Assembly (NCBI GenBank): GCA_963721075.1
Contig: CAVRHV010000006.1
Coordinates: 248,001 to 312,000, forward strand
Length of the DNA: 64,000 bases
Source of the DNA: DATFVA01 sp963721075
GTDB taxonomy: Bacteria; Bacteroidota; Ignavibacteria; Ignavibacteriales; Ignavibacteriaceae
Direction of reading: 5' to 3'
Shown here: one piece after another, positions 8,387 to 17,295 of the stretch
How the letters are laid out: each line of letters opens with the position of its first letter
Numbering within the stretch: the first letter of the stretch is position 1
Made by a program: the position numbers and the translations under genes
Notes under the pieces: model-generated
What the model saw: the letters and a program-made list of their open reading frames with translations, nothing else
Databases searched by the model: none
Told to the model about the DNA's origin: nothing

Positions 8387-8773
8387 TTAAGCAGTTAATT
8401 TTTCTATATTCCAGATAAAATTTTTAATATCAATTGGTTTCTCCATATAACAGGCCGGAGAAGCTATAGATTCATCTTTTACATATGATCTGAAGTTGAA
8501 CTTATCAGATTCAATAATTCCGCTGATAATAATAACAGGAATACTCTTCAACTTTTTTTCCTGCTGCAGCCTGATATAAAAAGATATCCCGGTTTCTTTC
8601 GGCATTACTATATCCAGGCATATAAGATCGGGACGTATTTTTTTCAATAACTGCTCTGCTGATTCTATATTAAAGGCAGAATAAGGTTTATATCCATTTG
8701 CTTCCAGAACTGTAGTCAAATAGGCTACTACGTCAGGTTCGTCATCAATTATTAATATTTTCTTTGCCGGCAT
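8387..8773 (-). CDS. Stand-alone response regulator receiver protein (REC)
   Basis: 128 residues, receiver domain only: ILIIDDEPDVVAYL, Asp in DLICLDIVMPKETG, VIIISG and YMEKPID. It resembles the receiver at 3591-3983 in length and in the EKPID ending, suggesting the two are paralogues. It follows the haem fragment by 3 bases and precedes the kinase by 4, so it is firmly inside the operon. Confidence 0.9.
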   Translation of the reverse strand: MPAKKILIIDDEPDVVAYLTTVLEANGYKPYSAFNIESAEQLLKKIRPDLICLDIVMPKETGISFYIRLQQEKKLKSIPVIIISGIIESDKFNFRSYVKDESIASPACYMEKPIDIKNFIWNIEKLTA

Positions 8774-8776
8774 AAA

Positions 8777-9124
8777 TCATTTCGTTTCCAGTAATGATGC
8801 ATTAACATCTGGAAGAATTACATTATTAAAATGGGGAACATTTATTTTCCAGTTAATCCCCGCAGTCAAATTCTCCGGAAGCTCTGTTTTATGACATGTA
8901 GTGCACCTTGCCAGATCTTTATTTTTCTCATCCTCCTTAGATTTTTTTATATGGCACGATACACATAAATTGTGCAGTGCATCCGTATAAGAAAGAACAT
9001 TGTAAGTTCCGTTAACTTTTATCAGCCGGGATTTAAAGTTATAAGATTTGTGGCAGTCAGTACATTGTTTGGCTGAATTCACGCTGCGGTTCATACCTGC
9101 TTTGTGACAGTCGCCGCATTTTAA
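8777..9124 (-). pseudogene. Tetrahaem c-type cytochrome tail, out of frame with the NrfD gene upstream
   Basis: This frame holds four CxxCH haem sites (CGDCH, CTDCH, CVSCH, CTTCH) in 115 codons but no good start of its own: the first in-frame ATG lies after the first haem motif. The NrfD gene stops at 9121-9123, and its own end already holds two CxxCH motifs. One added base there would join GVYGA- directly to -LKCGDCH, giving a six-haem tail. I therefore read it as the 3' part of the same gene, separated by a single-base deletion, either real or a sequencing error near a run of four A. Six haems would serve as a periplasmic electron port, the job of DsrJ or HmcA. Confidence 0.72.
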
Positions 9125-10647
9125 TTCGCACCATAAACACCTGAATGCCAGTCGTGTTGGAAGAAATCCGCCTCGGTATACATTCCGGTGTGGCACTCCC
9201 AGCACTCGCTCAGTTTTTCGCCTGGAAGGTTCAGATGATGACAGGTTGTACAATTTTCTTTACCAATACGATTTATATGGGCCTGGTGGGGAAATTTCAC
9301 AAACTGATCATCCCTGTTTCCATTGACATACAGAGTATCGAGTCCTGAGGCCCGATAAACTTTCACATTTGTAACGCCTTCACTGTGGATACGACTTCCC
9401 GGTGTTAAAGCCATTCCGATGGCAAAGCTTATAATAAAGACCAGCGAATACTTTGTTAAATTGCTTACATCAGGTGTTCCAAGCCATGTTCTTGAAGAAT
9501 AGTCAAACTGCGGGAGTGTGTGCGGCAGCGAATCAGGCTCTTTCGGCTGCAGGTCCCAGATATTAAAGTTCTCAATTGCAAACAGGAAAACCAGTGATGC
9601 AAGAGAGATAATGCCGAGACTGGTAACTATTTCGGTAATTAATGGAGTATAAGAGTCGCCCGTAGTACCAAGCATTACCAGACCGCCTACATCAATACGG
9701 TTCATCATCATACCGAAGACAACCATAAAAGAACCGATCCACTGAACAGGCGTAGTCCTGCGTAACTTTGGAATTGAAAAGAGCACAGCCGGAATTATGG
9801 TTGAAATCATTACTTCGGTTATAAAAAGATTACTCTGCCAGCTGCCGTTAAAGATTAAACCGAACTTACCCTGCACAATTAGATCTGAAATCTTCACAAT
9901 AAAATAAGTTGCAAGAACCCACGCGGCCGTTTTACAGAGCTTCCCAACCAGGTCAGTTTCAGGTTTTCTTTTGAACAGCCAGTGAGAAACAAGACTTTCA
10001 AACGAAACCATCATTAGTCCGAGCGCAACAGCCGAGATAAAGAACTGGATCGGCAGAATATTCGAATACCACAGCGGGAACAGCTTGAAGGGCATAATCA
10101 GAAACAGACTTCCCAGCGACGACTGGTGAAGCGTAGAGAGCATTATACCCAGCAGAACGAATACAAACCGGAACCTCATAAGGAAGTTTCTGATCTTAGC
10201 ATATCTGCTGAATTTCTCCAGGGGAACAGGACTAAATTCGAGGAGAAGCACGCCTGTGTAAAGCATTACACACCAGCCAACTTCAAACAACGGAGAATGA
10301 GGATTCCAGTAGATTATCATATGCCATATGTTCCATGGCAGTCCAAGATCTACAAGAAGACTGATAATGACGGCAAGGTAACCCAGAAAAGCAGTAAGAA
10401 CAGCCGGCCTTACAAGAGGATGGAACTCCTCCCTTTTCATTATATAAACGATCGCTGTCAGTACAAAACCTCCTGCAGCCAGGGCTACCCCTCCCATAAC
10501 GTCAAACCCGATCCACAGCCCCCAGGGAGTAGCATCATTCAGATTGGTAGTTACACCTAATCCGAAAATAAAGCGGTTAAGGGCAACTGCGGCAGCAAGA
10601 CCGGTAATTATCCATAAGATAAGTTTTGCATTCCTTACTCTATTCAT
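9121..10647 (-). CDS. NrfD/HybB-type (DsrP/HmcC-like) membrane protein with haem-binding C-terminus, truncated by frameshift
   Basis: 508 residues with about ten hydrophobic helices across residues 1-410, the NrfD/HybB fold that handles quinol on the periplasmic side of the membrane. After the last helix (SLVFIISFAIGMAL) a soluble segment carries CTTCH and CWECH and then ends abruptly after HSGVYGAN. The next frame continues with four more haem sites, so the intact protein was probably an NrfD-hexahaem fusion of about 620 residues. It overlaps the ferredoxin gene upstream by 8 bases. In DsrMKJOP the P and J subunits are separate; a fused arrangement here would be unusual. Confidence 0.82.
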   Translation of the reverse strand: MNRVRNAKLILWIITGLAAAVALNRFIFGLGVTTNLNDATPWGLWIGFDVMGGVALAAGGFVLTAIVYIMKREEFHPLVRPAVLTAFLGYLAVIISLLVDLGLPWNIWHMIIYWNPHSPLFEVGWCVMLYTGVLLLEFSPVPLEKFSRYAKIRNFLMRFRFVFVLLGIMLSTLHQSSLGSLFLIMPFKLFPLWYSNILPIQFFISAVALGLMMVSFESLVSHWLFKRKPETDLVGKLCKTAAWVLATYFIVKISDLIVQGKFGLIFNGSWQSNLFITEVMISTIIPAVLFSIPKLRRTTPVQWIGSFMVVFGMMMNRIDVGGLVMLGTTGDSYTPLITEIVTSLGIISLASLVFLFAIENFNIWDLQPKEPDSLPHTLPQFDYSSRTWLGTPDVSNLTKYSLVFIISFAIGMALTPGSRIHSEGVTNVKVYRASGLDTLYVNGNRDDQFVKFPHQAHINRIGKENCTTCHHLNLPGEKLSECWECHTGMYTEADFFQHDWHSGVYGAN

Positions 10648-11407
10648 CAGGAGTTTCCTTTTCTTTACTTTCTTTAGTAAGCCTCATCCTGCGCTGAATG
10701 ATCCAGTTAAGTCCAAGCATGGCTCCTCCCATTCCGACAAATGCAAATGGTACCGATTCCATCGCAGTTTTTGTCTTTTCGGGAAGCGGCTTGTCGCCGA
10801 GATTGACAGGATAAGAAAGAAAATTCAGGTCAATATCGGATAAATACAGCACTGAACTTCCGCCCACTTCATGCTCTCCCCAAACTTTATTTATATACTT
10901 GCCGGGATTATCCTTAATTCTTTTATGAGCGATCTTCAGCAGTTCATTTCTTTCGCCGAAGATTGTGGCCTGCTGAGGACAGGCTTCGGTGCATGCAGGC
11001 TGTTTTCCTTCGATAATTCTATCGTAACAAAGGATACATTTCTGCACATAGGGTACAGCCTTATCCCATTCATAACGAGGAATTCCGTAGGGACAGGCCA
11101 TCATACAATACCGGCATCCAAGGCACTTATCAGAATCGTAAACAACGGCACCTATTTCAGTTTTATGCAGTGCTCCTACCGGACAAACAGATGCGCACGA
11201 AGGCTCAAGACAATGACGGCATTGCTTTCTTACGTAATGCTCATCCGGTTTGCGAATTATTGAAGTCCAGTTCTCGGCCGACAGTCCATCATTTTTCTGC
11301 CACACTCTAGGAACGTCATCCTGAAGGTTATGAGTTTTCTTACAGGCAGCAACACATTCAAGGCAGCCGATGCATTTTGTTATATCTGTTAATATTGCTT
11401 TACTCAA
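10640..11407 (-). CDS. Four-cluster ferredoxin subunit (DsrO/HmcB/HybA-like) with C-terminal membrane helix
   Basis: 255 residues. Four [4Fe-4S] motifs are arranged as in HybA/DsrO proteins: CIGCLECVAAC near residue 12, CRHCLEPSCASVCP, CLGCRYCMMACP, and CILCYDR ... CTEACP. A hydrophobic helix near residues 221-240 (FAFVGMGGAMLGLNWII) anchors the C-terminus. It has no N-terminal twin-arginine signal, unlike DsrO and HybA, so the side of the membrane is uncertain. It overlaps both neighbours (4 bases with the gene upstream, 8 with the NrfD gene), consistent with a tightly coupled complex. Confidence 0.85.
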   Translation of the reverse strand: MSKAILTDITKCIGCLECVAACKKTHNLQDDVPRVWQKNDGLSAENWTSIIRKPDEHYVRKQCRHCLEPSCASVCPVGALHKTEIGAVVYDSDKCLGCRYCMMACPYGIPRYEWDKAVPYVQKCILCYDRIIEGKQPACTEACPQQATIFGERNELLKIAHKRIKDNPGKYINKVWGEHEVGGSSVLYLSDIDLNFLSYPVNLGDKPLPEKTKTAMESVPFAFVGMGGAMLGLNWIIQRRMRLTKESKEKETPDE

Positions 11408-12108
11408 ACGGGTGCTCCTTTTTTATTTAACGTTGTACTGATCTTATCATCTGTATCGGGCGGAAACTTCCAGGCGAGAGTACAGATAACATGAGATAAA
11501 GGAGTAAGAACACAGTGCGCAATCTTCGAAAAAGGAATTAATACGAATATCAGTTCTCCAGCCAGGATGTGTACGAGCATATAAAAACGATAGTAGGATG
11601 GAGTGATACTGAGATTTGCACAAATAAATCCGGTTATAAAAGGAATAAGCAGCAGAATGAGCCATAGATAATCCTGTCCCCTGCTCAATGCTCTGGTTGT
11701 TTTACTGCTCATGCGGCTAATGATTAATGCTGCTCCGAAAACGATGGTAGATATTGTAAGTGCCAGCGCCCAGCCGCGGGAAAGAGCAATCCATGATATT
11801 CCTAATGCATCATTCCACAGTTGGATGTGAGCGAAAAGGAATATCGGCACTAATATTAAACCAATGTGAAAAAGAATAGAGAACACAGAATAAATTCTGA
11901 AATTTCCCCTCAGCCTTTTTAAGGGAAAAAACCATTCCCATGTACGGCTGATAATCAACTTCCACGGCATCTTTTTATCATCCGTATTTTTATATGCTTT
12001 ATATGCCCCGCGGATATCAAGAAAAAATATTCTTATCAGTCCCAGAACCAGCAGTGCAAAGCTCAGCCGGAAAAGAGGTCCTTTTGCAAATTCAAGTAGA
12101 TTATCCAT
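11404..12108 (-). CDS. NarI-like cytochrome b subunit (DsrM/HmcE-like)
   Basis: 234 residues with an N-terminal anchor and four to five membrane helices (about 10-28, 75-95, 110-130, 147-168, 178-200). RTWEWFFPLKRLRGN after the first helix replaces the usual RWELYP element. His residues in the helices (such as FHIGLIL and LVHIL) are candidate haem b ligands. Its start is directly adjacent to the stop of the DsrK/HmcF-like gene. It probably passes electrons between menaquinone and the HdrD-like partner. Confidence 0.78.
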   Translation of the reverse strand: MDNLLEFAKGPLFRLSFALLVLGLIRIFFLDIRGAYKAYKNTDDKKMPWKLIISRTWEWFFPLKRLRGNFRIYSVFSILFHIGLILVPIFLFAHIQLWNDALGISWIALSRGWALALTISTIVFGAALIISRMSSKTTRALSRGQDYLWLILLLIPFITGFICANLSITPSYYRFYMLVHILAGELIFVLIPFSKIAHCVLTPLSHVICTLAWKFPPDTDDKISTTLNKKGAPV

Positions 12109-13572
12109 TTAACCAACCTCTTCTTTTGAAGAATCTGTTTCTTTTACTATCAGCGAATCATCAAAAATGATTGCCTTATAAATAAGATCATGCAGTCCCA
12201 CAACCTGGCAGTCAATTCCCTGATCTTCAACAAGTTCCCTGAGCTGCTTCTTGCAGTTTGCACACGGCGCGACAAGAATTTCACAGCCTGCTTTACGGAT
12301 CTGGTCAGCTTTCAGCTTACCGCCTACAGTAGTTCTGTAAGGTCTGATCTCATCAATAGAGACAGTGCCTCCCCCGCCTCCGCAGCAGATATTATCTTCT
12401 CCCGAAGGAGTCATTTCGATATAATTTTTGCAGAATGATTTCAGTATTTCTCTCGGCTGATTTATGATCCATCTCTGTCTGGCCAGATTACAGGGATCAT
12501 GATACGATACTTTCTCAGTTATAATGTCAGGATTAAGCTTCAGTCTCCCCTCTTTCCAGACTTTGTGAGTGTATTCCATAATATTCAGCACGGGAAGAGG
12601 ATTTTCCTTTCCGCAGTATACTGGTACAAAATATTTTGCTGTGCGCGAAGCATGCCCGCATTCACCTATCAGGATATTTTTACCGTCGAGTCTTCTGGTC
12701 TCATTATCAACCTGTTTTACTACCCTTTCAAGGATTCTGTCGCTGTAGAACAGCCCGTAATTTATTCCATCATAGTAGCCTGTACCGATTGTCCATTTAT
12801 CCCCTGTTGCAGTAAAGACCGCGGCAATGCCCATTAGTGTTTCAGCCTCCATCAGGTAGTCACTAACTGCAGGAAAGAAAACATAATCAGCATCGGGAAC
12901 ATCCTGCGGGAATTTTATATGCACAGATTTTTCCTCGAACATATCGTCTTCAAGGAACTCGAGAGTATCCTGAAGTGCGGGCAGCGGTACAGCTGATGTA
13001 TTTTTTGTGGGACCTTCAAGCTGTTCCCTGGTACTTACAACCAGCGCACGGGGTGCTATTCCCAGTTCGCTCAGAATATATCTGCCAAGATGCGTTATTA
13101 AGCCATGATCAATACCGGCGGGACATTCAAGTGCGCATCTGCGGCATGCAGTGCAGTTGTAGTAGCTGTCTGCCATCTTCTGAATCGTTTCTAAAGTAAT
13201 ATATCCTTTACCCGAGAGACGGCCTTTCCAGAATCCGCCGAGAGTGAAGTGTCTCTTATAAATATCCAGCAGAAGCTCAGAACGTTTGCATGGAATATCT
13301 TCAATATCTCCGGTGGCCTGGAAAACCTGGCAGGCAACAGCACAATTAGCACACCTTGCGCTCATTCTGGCAAAATGATCAAGGGCCATTTTGTAATTTG
13401 AGTGTTTTAGTATCGCTGCAAATGCTTCAAGAAATCTGCGTGGAAGATCTGAGGTATCGAAATCTTCTACATGATAACGTACATCGAGGTTCTGTCTTTC
13501 AATTACTTCCGGTTTTTTAACCGATTTAAAAGCTTTCAACCGCTCCTGATCGGTTATTTTGTTAGTCCTCAT
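12109..13572 (-). CDS. HdrD-type iron-sulfur subunit (DsrK/HmcF/TmcB-like)
   Basis: 487 residues. The first cluster motif is CANCAVAC with a distant Cys95 (residues 74-95), the second CTACRRCALECP (140-151). The C-terminal CCG domain shows HDPCNLAR, NICCGGGGG and APCANC. It is a paralogue of the 549-residue DsrK-like protein encoded at 4020, but shorter by about 60 residues. As first gene of the K-M-O-P unit it likely forms the cytoplasmic thiol/disulfide end of a transmembrane complex. Upstream is the 809-base non-coding region, so the operon promoter should lie there. HmcF or TmcB are the best alternative labels. Confidence 0.8.
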   Translation of the reverse strand: MRTNKITDQERLKAFKSVKKPEVIERQNLDVRYHVEDFDTSDLPRRFLEAFAAILKHSNYKMALDHFARMSARCANCAVACQVFQATGDIEDIPCKRSELLLDIYKRHFTLGGFWKGRLSGKGYITLETIQKMADSYYNCTACRRCALECPAGIDHGLITHLGRYILSELGIAPRALVVSTREQLEGPTKNTSAVPLPALQDTLEFLEDDMFEEKSVHIKFPQDVPDADYVFFPAVSDYLMEAETLMGIAAVFTATGDKWTIGTGYYDGINYGLFYSDRILERVVKQVDNETRRLDGKNILIGECGHASRTAKYFVPVYCGKENPLPVLNIMEYTHKVWKEGRLKLNPDIITEKVSYHDPCNLARQRWIINQPREILKSFCKNYIEMTPSGEDNICCGGGGGTVSIDEIRPYRTTVGGKLKADQIRKAGCEILVAPCANCKKQLRELVEDQGIDCQVVGLHDLIYKAIIFDDSLIVKETDSSKEEVG

Positions 13573-14381
13573 TTACTTCCCTTACATTCATAATTAGTGA
13601 AACGGATTTTAGGACTAATCTCCGATAGTCTTAAATCATACCAAAAAAACAGAAAAGAAGAGGCAAATTCAAAGACATATTAATTGATGTATCCCGTTTG
13701 TTGGTAACATTTTTCGCTTAATTCAGTGGCCAAAACAGCCAAAATATTAAACTAATATACAAGCTGCCCGGGTTTAAAGGGATTGCACTGCAGATCCAAA
13801 GTTTTTTCCTGAATGTGTTAAAAAAATTTGCAGACAAATTCAGCAGTATGACAAAATGGCAGTCTTGACTAATACCGGATTTTTGTCGCCTGTAATCCAC
13901 CTTTTATCCGCCTTTTGATCTCATAATGAGAAGCATAAACTCATCCGGGCGCCGGTGTTCAGATATTTAGAGCGCAGTTGGAGCGGAGGTGAAGCGTAGT
14001 TGGAGCGGAGGTGAAGCGCAGTTGGAGCGGAGGTGAAGCGCAGTTGAAATGTATTTAAGATGCTGATATGGTGTAATTTGAAAGCCGGAAATGACCCCAA
14101 AAGACATAATAAGGGAAGAAATATTAGATAAGGGAAAAAGATAAAGTGAAGCGGAAAAAGGCAGTGTAAGCTGAAATGCCCGAGGGAAATTCAGCTCAAC
14201 AGATCTTTTAAGATTTGATTCAGTTTGGTTGAAGATTTAAGGTATAACCGTTGTTTGAGATAAGAATCCTCGAAACGGTCTTAGGGGTGGGTCTGCTCGT
14301 TGAAGATATAAAAGTAAAGATCGTATCTTTTATTTAGTAAGAATAGAGTTGAGGAAGGATTTTTTAAGGAAAAATGAGGGG
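13573..14381. other. Long non-coding region upstream of the K-M-O-P operon
   Basis: 809 bases between the operon start and the end of the SMP-30 gene. It contains the 22-base direct repeats listed separately. A 60-codon frame on the minus strand at 13718-13900 has no recognisable content and no ribosome site, so I do not call it. No RNA gene was recognised. The promoter of the redox operon presumably lies within the 150 bases next to 13572, but I could not define its boxes. Confidence 0.6.
13971..14046. repeat. Three direct 22-base repeats plus a partial copy
   Basis: Units at 13981-14002, 14003-14024 and 14025-14046. The last two are identical, and the first differs at one position (T for C in GAAGCGTAG). 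Ten bases of a partial unit (AGCGCAGTTG) precede them at 13971-13980. Each unit contains GGAGGTGA. Copy number could vary by slippage. Function unknown. Confidence 0.9.
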
Positions 14382-15335
14382 TTATTTTTTATAATTTTTA
14401 TTCAGGGAAATATTATATAAACCGTTGCCGGCAGTTATGTAAAGTTCATTGCCGGAAGGTGTGAAGGTAAGGTTAGAAGGAACTTCAGGCAGATTGAGTG
14501 AATCAATAAGATTTCCTTCGGAGTTATAGACCTGAATTTGCGGATCTTCTTCATTCCTGACTGCGATGAAAAGATTTCCGCGATCGTCAGTTTTAATCCC
14601 ATCGGGACCAGCATTATTATTAAACCTGATCAGCTCCCTGTCGAAAGTTATACTGTCATTGCCGGTAATACTATACCTGTATACAGCAGCAGCGGGTTTA
14701 TGATTCTCATCCCCTTCAAAGTTGCATCCAACATAGAGAGTTTTTTCGTCGGGAGAAAGTGCAATTCCATTCGGCATAGGAACGTTTTCAATAATAAGTT
14801 TAATATTATTATCGCTGTCTATGCGATAGACCCCCATTGCCGGCTGATCTATACTTTCGTATCCGGTATAACGCGGATCTGTAAAGTATATTCTTCCGCT
14901 TCTGTCAATTGTAAGATCATTGGGAGAGTTGAATGGCTTCCCATGAAACAGCCCCGCTATAATTTTACTTTTACCGGTTTTCATATCTGTTCTTATGATC
15001 ATTCTCCCGCCAAAGTCGGCCCCTTCGCAAACGATCATATTTCCCTTTTTATCAAATCTGATACCGTTTGACATTCCGCTCGGTGAACGAAAAACAACTG
15101 TCGTGTCTTTTAGGGGATCATACTTCCAGATAATCCCGGCCTGCATATCAGTTTCACCGGTAAAAGTCTGATCACTGAAATATATACATCCGTCTTCTCC
15201 AAAAGCCGGCCCTTCCGTAAAGAACCCTCCGTCAAATACTTTTTCAGGTTTTTGATCCCGGGGAAATACTTTGCCTGTCTGGGAGCATATAGATGATATC
15301 CCCAATATTAAAATCATTAGAAGCATTTTTTTCAT
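14382..15335 (-). CDS. SMP-30/gluconolactonase family protein, exported
   Basis: 317 residues. A signal peptide (MKKMLLMILILGISSICSQ) precedes a six-bladed beta-propeller typical of SMP-30/LRE proteins. Landmarks are FTEGPAFGEDG near the start (Glu metal ligand), NSPNDLTIDRSGRIYFTDP (Asn and Asp ligands) and PNGIALSPDEKTLYVG; the Asp in GPDGIKTDDRGNLFIAV completes the site. The family hydrolyses sugar lactones such as xylonolactone or gluconolactone. Periplasmic location next to sugar transport and xylan genes suggests lactone opening during sugar oxidation. It is the last gene of the carbohydrate locus. Confidence 0.85.
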   Translation of the reverse strand: MKKMLLMILILGISSICSQTGKVFPRDQKPEKVFDGGFFTEGPAFGEDGCIYFSDQTFTGETDMQAGIIWKYDPLKDTTVVFRSPSGMSNGIRFDKKGNMIVCEGADFGGRMIIRTDMKTGKSKIIAGLFHGKPFNSPNDLTIDRSGRIYFTDPRYTGYESIDQPAMGVYRIDSDNNIKLIIENVPMPNGIALSPDEKTLYVGCNFEGDENHKPAAAVYRYSITGNDSITFDRELIRFNNNAGPDGIKTDDRGNLFIAVRNEEDPQIQVYNSEGNLIDSLNLPEVPSNLTFTPSGNELYITAGNGLYNISLNKNYKK

Positions 15336-15343
15336 AACAGCTG

Positions 15344-16102
15344 CTACCTGACTCTCCTGCCTTCCTTAAGGAAAGGTTCGGCAAGACCTTTTAATGAACC
15401 ATCAGCTTCATAAATAGGTTCGGGAGAGAACTGAATGGCATAAGCTCTGCGGAGCTTATTTGTCTTATTTGCTCCCGATCTGTGGAAGGTGGTGCTTGAG
15501 AAAACGACTATCGAGCCTGCAGGGCAATTTGCGGGAATTCCTTTCTCCGGACCAAAATATCCCTCTCTGTCGTTCGATCCTGGTACAGGCTTATGTTCCA
15601 CTTTCTCCTTTGTGCCTGCCAGTGAATAAGGAAGAAGGTAAACCGTACCATTCTCTTCGTTAACATCATCAAGCGGAACCCAGGCATTAACATAATACTT
15701 GTGCGGATGATCGACATAACCTGAATCCTGGTGCCAGGTAAATTCCGCTCCTTTTGGATCCGTTCCTTTAACAACAAACTGCTCCCAGAAAAGGTATGCT
15801 TCATCTCCGATCGTAGCTTTACAAATTTCTGCCATCAGATCACTGAAGATGAACTTCCCAAGTTCAGGATGATCCTTAAATGCAAGGAAAACGAAGTAGC
15901 GGCTGTTCCTCCTGCTGAGGTTCAGTATGTCTGTTCCCAGACTATCCATCTCCCTGTTCTGCTGTTCTATAAGTTCGACGCACTTATTCCTTACTGTTTC
16001 AAGTTCCTTTTCCGGTATTATATTTTCCAGTATAAAAAAACCATCTTCCCTGTATTTCTTTTTTTGCTCCTCTGATATTTTGAAGTCGGTCAGTGTACTC
16101 AT
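15344..16102 (-). CDS. Phytanoyl-CoA dioxygenase (PhyH) family protein
   Basis: 252 residues, a cupin-type Fe(II)/2-oxoglutarate oxygenase. The iron triad is intact: His124 and Asp126 in TWHQDSG and His207 in TTFHRSGANKT; the 2-oxoglutarate-binding Arg is at 218-219 (LRRAYAIQF). Substrates of bacterial relatives are diverse, including phosphonates, ectoine precursors and natural-product intermediates, so none can be assigned. It ends 8 bases before the SMP-30 gene starts. An oxygen-requiring enzyme in a genome with Dsr genes is notable. Confidence 0.85.
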   Translation of the reverse strand: MSTLTDFKISEEQKKKYREDGFFILENIIPEKELETVRNKCVELIEQQNREMDSLGTDILNLSRRNSRYFVFLAFKDHPELGKFIFSDLMAEICKATIGDEAYLFWEQFVVKGTDPKGAEFTWHQDSGYVDHPHKYYVNAWVPLDDVNEENGTVYLLPYSLAGTKEKVEHKPVPGSNDREGYFGPEKGIPANCPAGSIVVFSSTTFHRSGANKTNKLRRAYAIQFSPEPIYEADGSLKGLAEPFLKEGRRVR

Positions 16103-16174
16103 ATATATTCTCCTTATAGGTTTAAAATCTCTCCGGAATTACCGTTTTTCCACCCTTATTAATAATAAATGTAA

Positions 16175-17278
16175 TTAAACCGCTTTTTCAGTTTCAAAAT
16201 CAAAAAAGTGAAGCTTATTTGTATCGAATAATAATTCTTTTTTCTTACCTGCTTCGGGGATTTCTCTCGCAGGGATTCTGGCAACAAATTGTTCTGATTC
16301 AACATTAAAATAAAGCAGGATCTCATTCCCCATCGGCTCAACTACTTCCAGCCCTACATTTACAGGGCTGTAACGAACGTCATTCTTTGTAATGGATGAA
16401 TCATAAATATCTTCCGGTCTGATGCCCAGCCAGATATCCTTATTATTATAATTATTAAGCCGGCCGTAATTATTGCTGACGATATTTAGTTTAACCTGTT
16501 TACCGGCGCTTTCAAACACTGCTCCTCCATTAATCCCTAACTTTCCCTTCATAAAATTCATTGAAGGACTGCCAATAAATCCGGCAACAAATTTATTAGC
16601 CGGTTTATTATAAAGGTTGAGAGGAGTATCAACCTGATGCACAATACCATCCTTCATGATCACGATCCTGTCCCCCATTGTCATTGCTTCAGTTTGGTCA
16701 TGTGTAACATAAATCATCGTTGCATTTAATTTCTGGTGAAGCCTCGAGATTTCGGTTCTCATCTGTACTCTTAACTTAGCATCAAGATTACTGAGCGGTT
16801 CGTCAAACAAAAATACTTTCGGCTTTCTAACTATCGCCCTTCCTACAGCAACCCGCTGCCTCTGACCGCCCGAAAGAGCCTTAGGCTTACGGTCCAGATA
16901 CTCTTCAAGACCCAGGATCCTTGCAGCGTCATGAACACGTTCATTTATGTCTGCTTTCGAAAATTTCCTAAGCTTAAGTCCAAAAGCCATATTTTCGAAT
17001 ACCGACATATGCGGATATAGAGCATAATTCTGAAACACCATCGCAATGTCTCTGTCTTTTGGTGAAACGTCATTTACCTTTTTGCCGTCGATGAACATTT
17101 CTCCTTCAGTAATCTCCTCCAGACCTGCAATCATTCTTAAAGTGGTTGATTTACCACATCCCGAAGGGCCAACGAGTACCACGAATTCCTTATCATTGAT
17201 CCTGATATTTACATCATCAACCGCTTTATTTCCGCCCTCATAAATTTTTGTCACATTTTTCAATATTACTTCAGCCAT
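16175..17278 (-). CDS. ABC transporter ATP-binding protein, sugar type (UgpC/MalK/MsmK family)
   Basis: 367 residues. Walker A GPSGCGKST, Q loop FQNYALYPHM, signature LSGGQRQRVAVGR, Walker B VFLFDEPLSNLDAKLR and switch His in YVTHDQTEAM are all intact. The last ~130 residues form the TOBE/OB region characteristic of MalK-type subunits, and these ATPases often serve several sugar importers. It follows the binding-protein gene by 17 bases. No permease gene is present in the window, so it must work with permeases encoded elsewhere. Confidence 0.93.
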   Translation of the reverse strand: MAEVILKNVTKIYEGGNKAVDDVNIRINDKEFVVLVGPSGCGKSTTLRMIAGLEEITEGEMFIDGKKVNDVSPKDRDIAMVFQNYALYPHMSVFENMAFGLKLRKFSKADINERVHDAARILGLEEYLDRKPKALSGGQRQRVAVGRAIVRKPKVFLFDEPLSNLDAKLRVQMRTEISRLHQKLNATMIYVTHDQTEAMTMGDRIVIMKDGIVHQVDTPLNLYNKPANKFVAGFIGSPSMNFMKGKLGINGGAVFESAGKQVKLNIVSNNYGRLNNYNNKDIWLGIRPEDIYDSSITKNDVRYSPVNVGLEVVEPMGNEILLYFNVESEQFVARIPAREIPEAGKKKELLFDTNKLHFFDFETEKAV

Positions 17279-17295
17279 TTTTCTGCCTGTCTATA

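Noticed and set aside
8777..9253. Reading the haem protein as a free-standing 158-residue gene from 9253
   Set aside because: The first ~43 residues are an out-of-frame reading of the NrfD C-terminus that already codes for haem sites; no signal peptide precedes the haems.
13719..13732. GCCACTG on the minus strand, reminiscent of a cobalamin riboswitch segment
   Set aside because: None of the other conserved riboswitch blocks are nearby and the downstream operon is not a B12 pathway.
13718..13900. A 60-codon open frame on the minus strand in the long intergenic region
   Set aside because: No ribosome site, no recognisable domain, odd composition; it looks like chance.
14180..14381. Possible gene remnant downstream of the SMP-30 gene
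   Set aside because: All frames are interrupted within about 30 codons and no family signature could be recognised.
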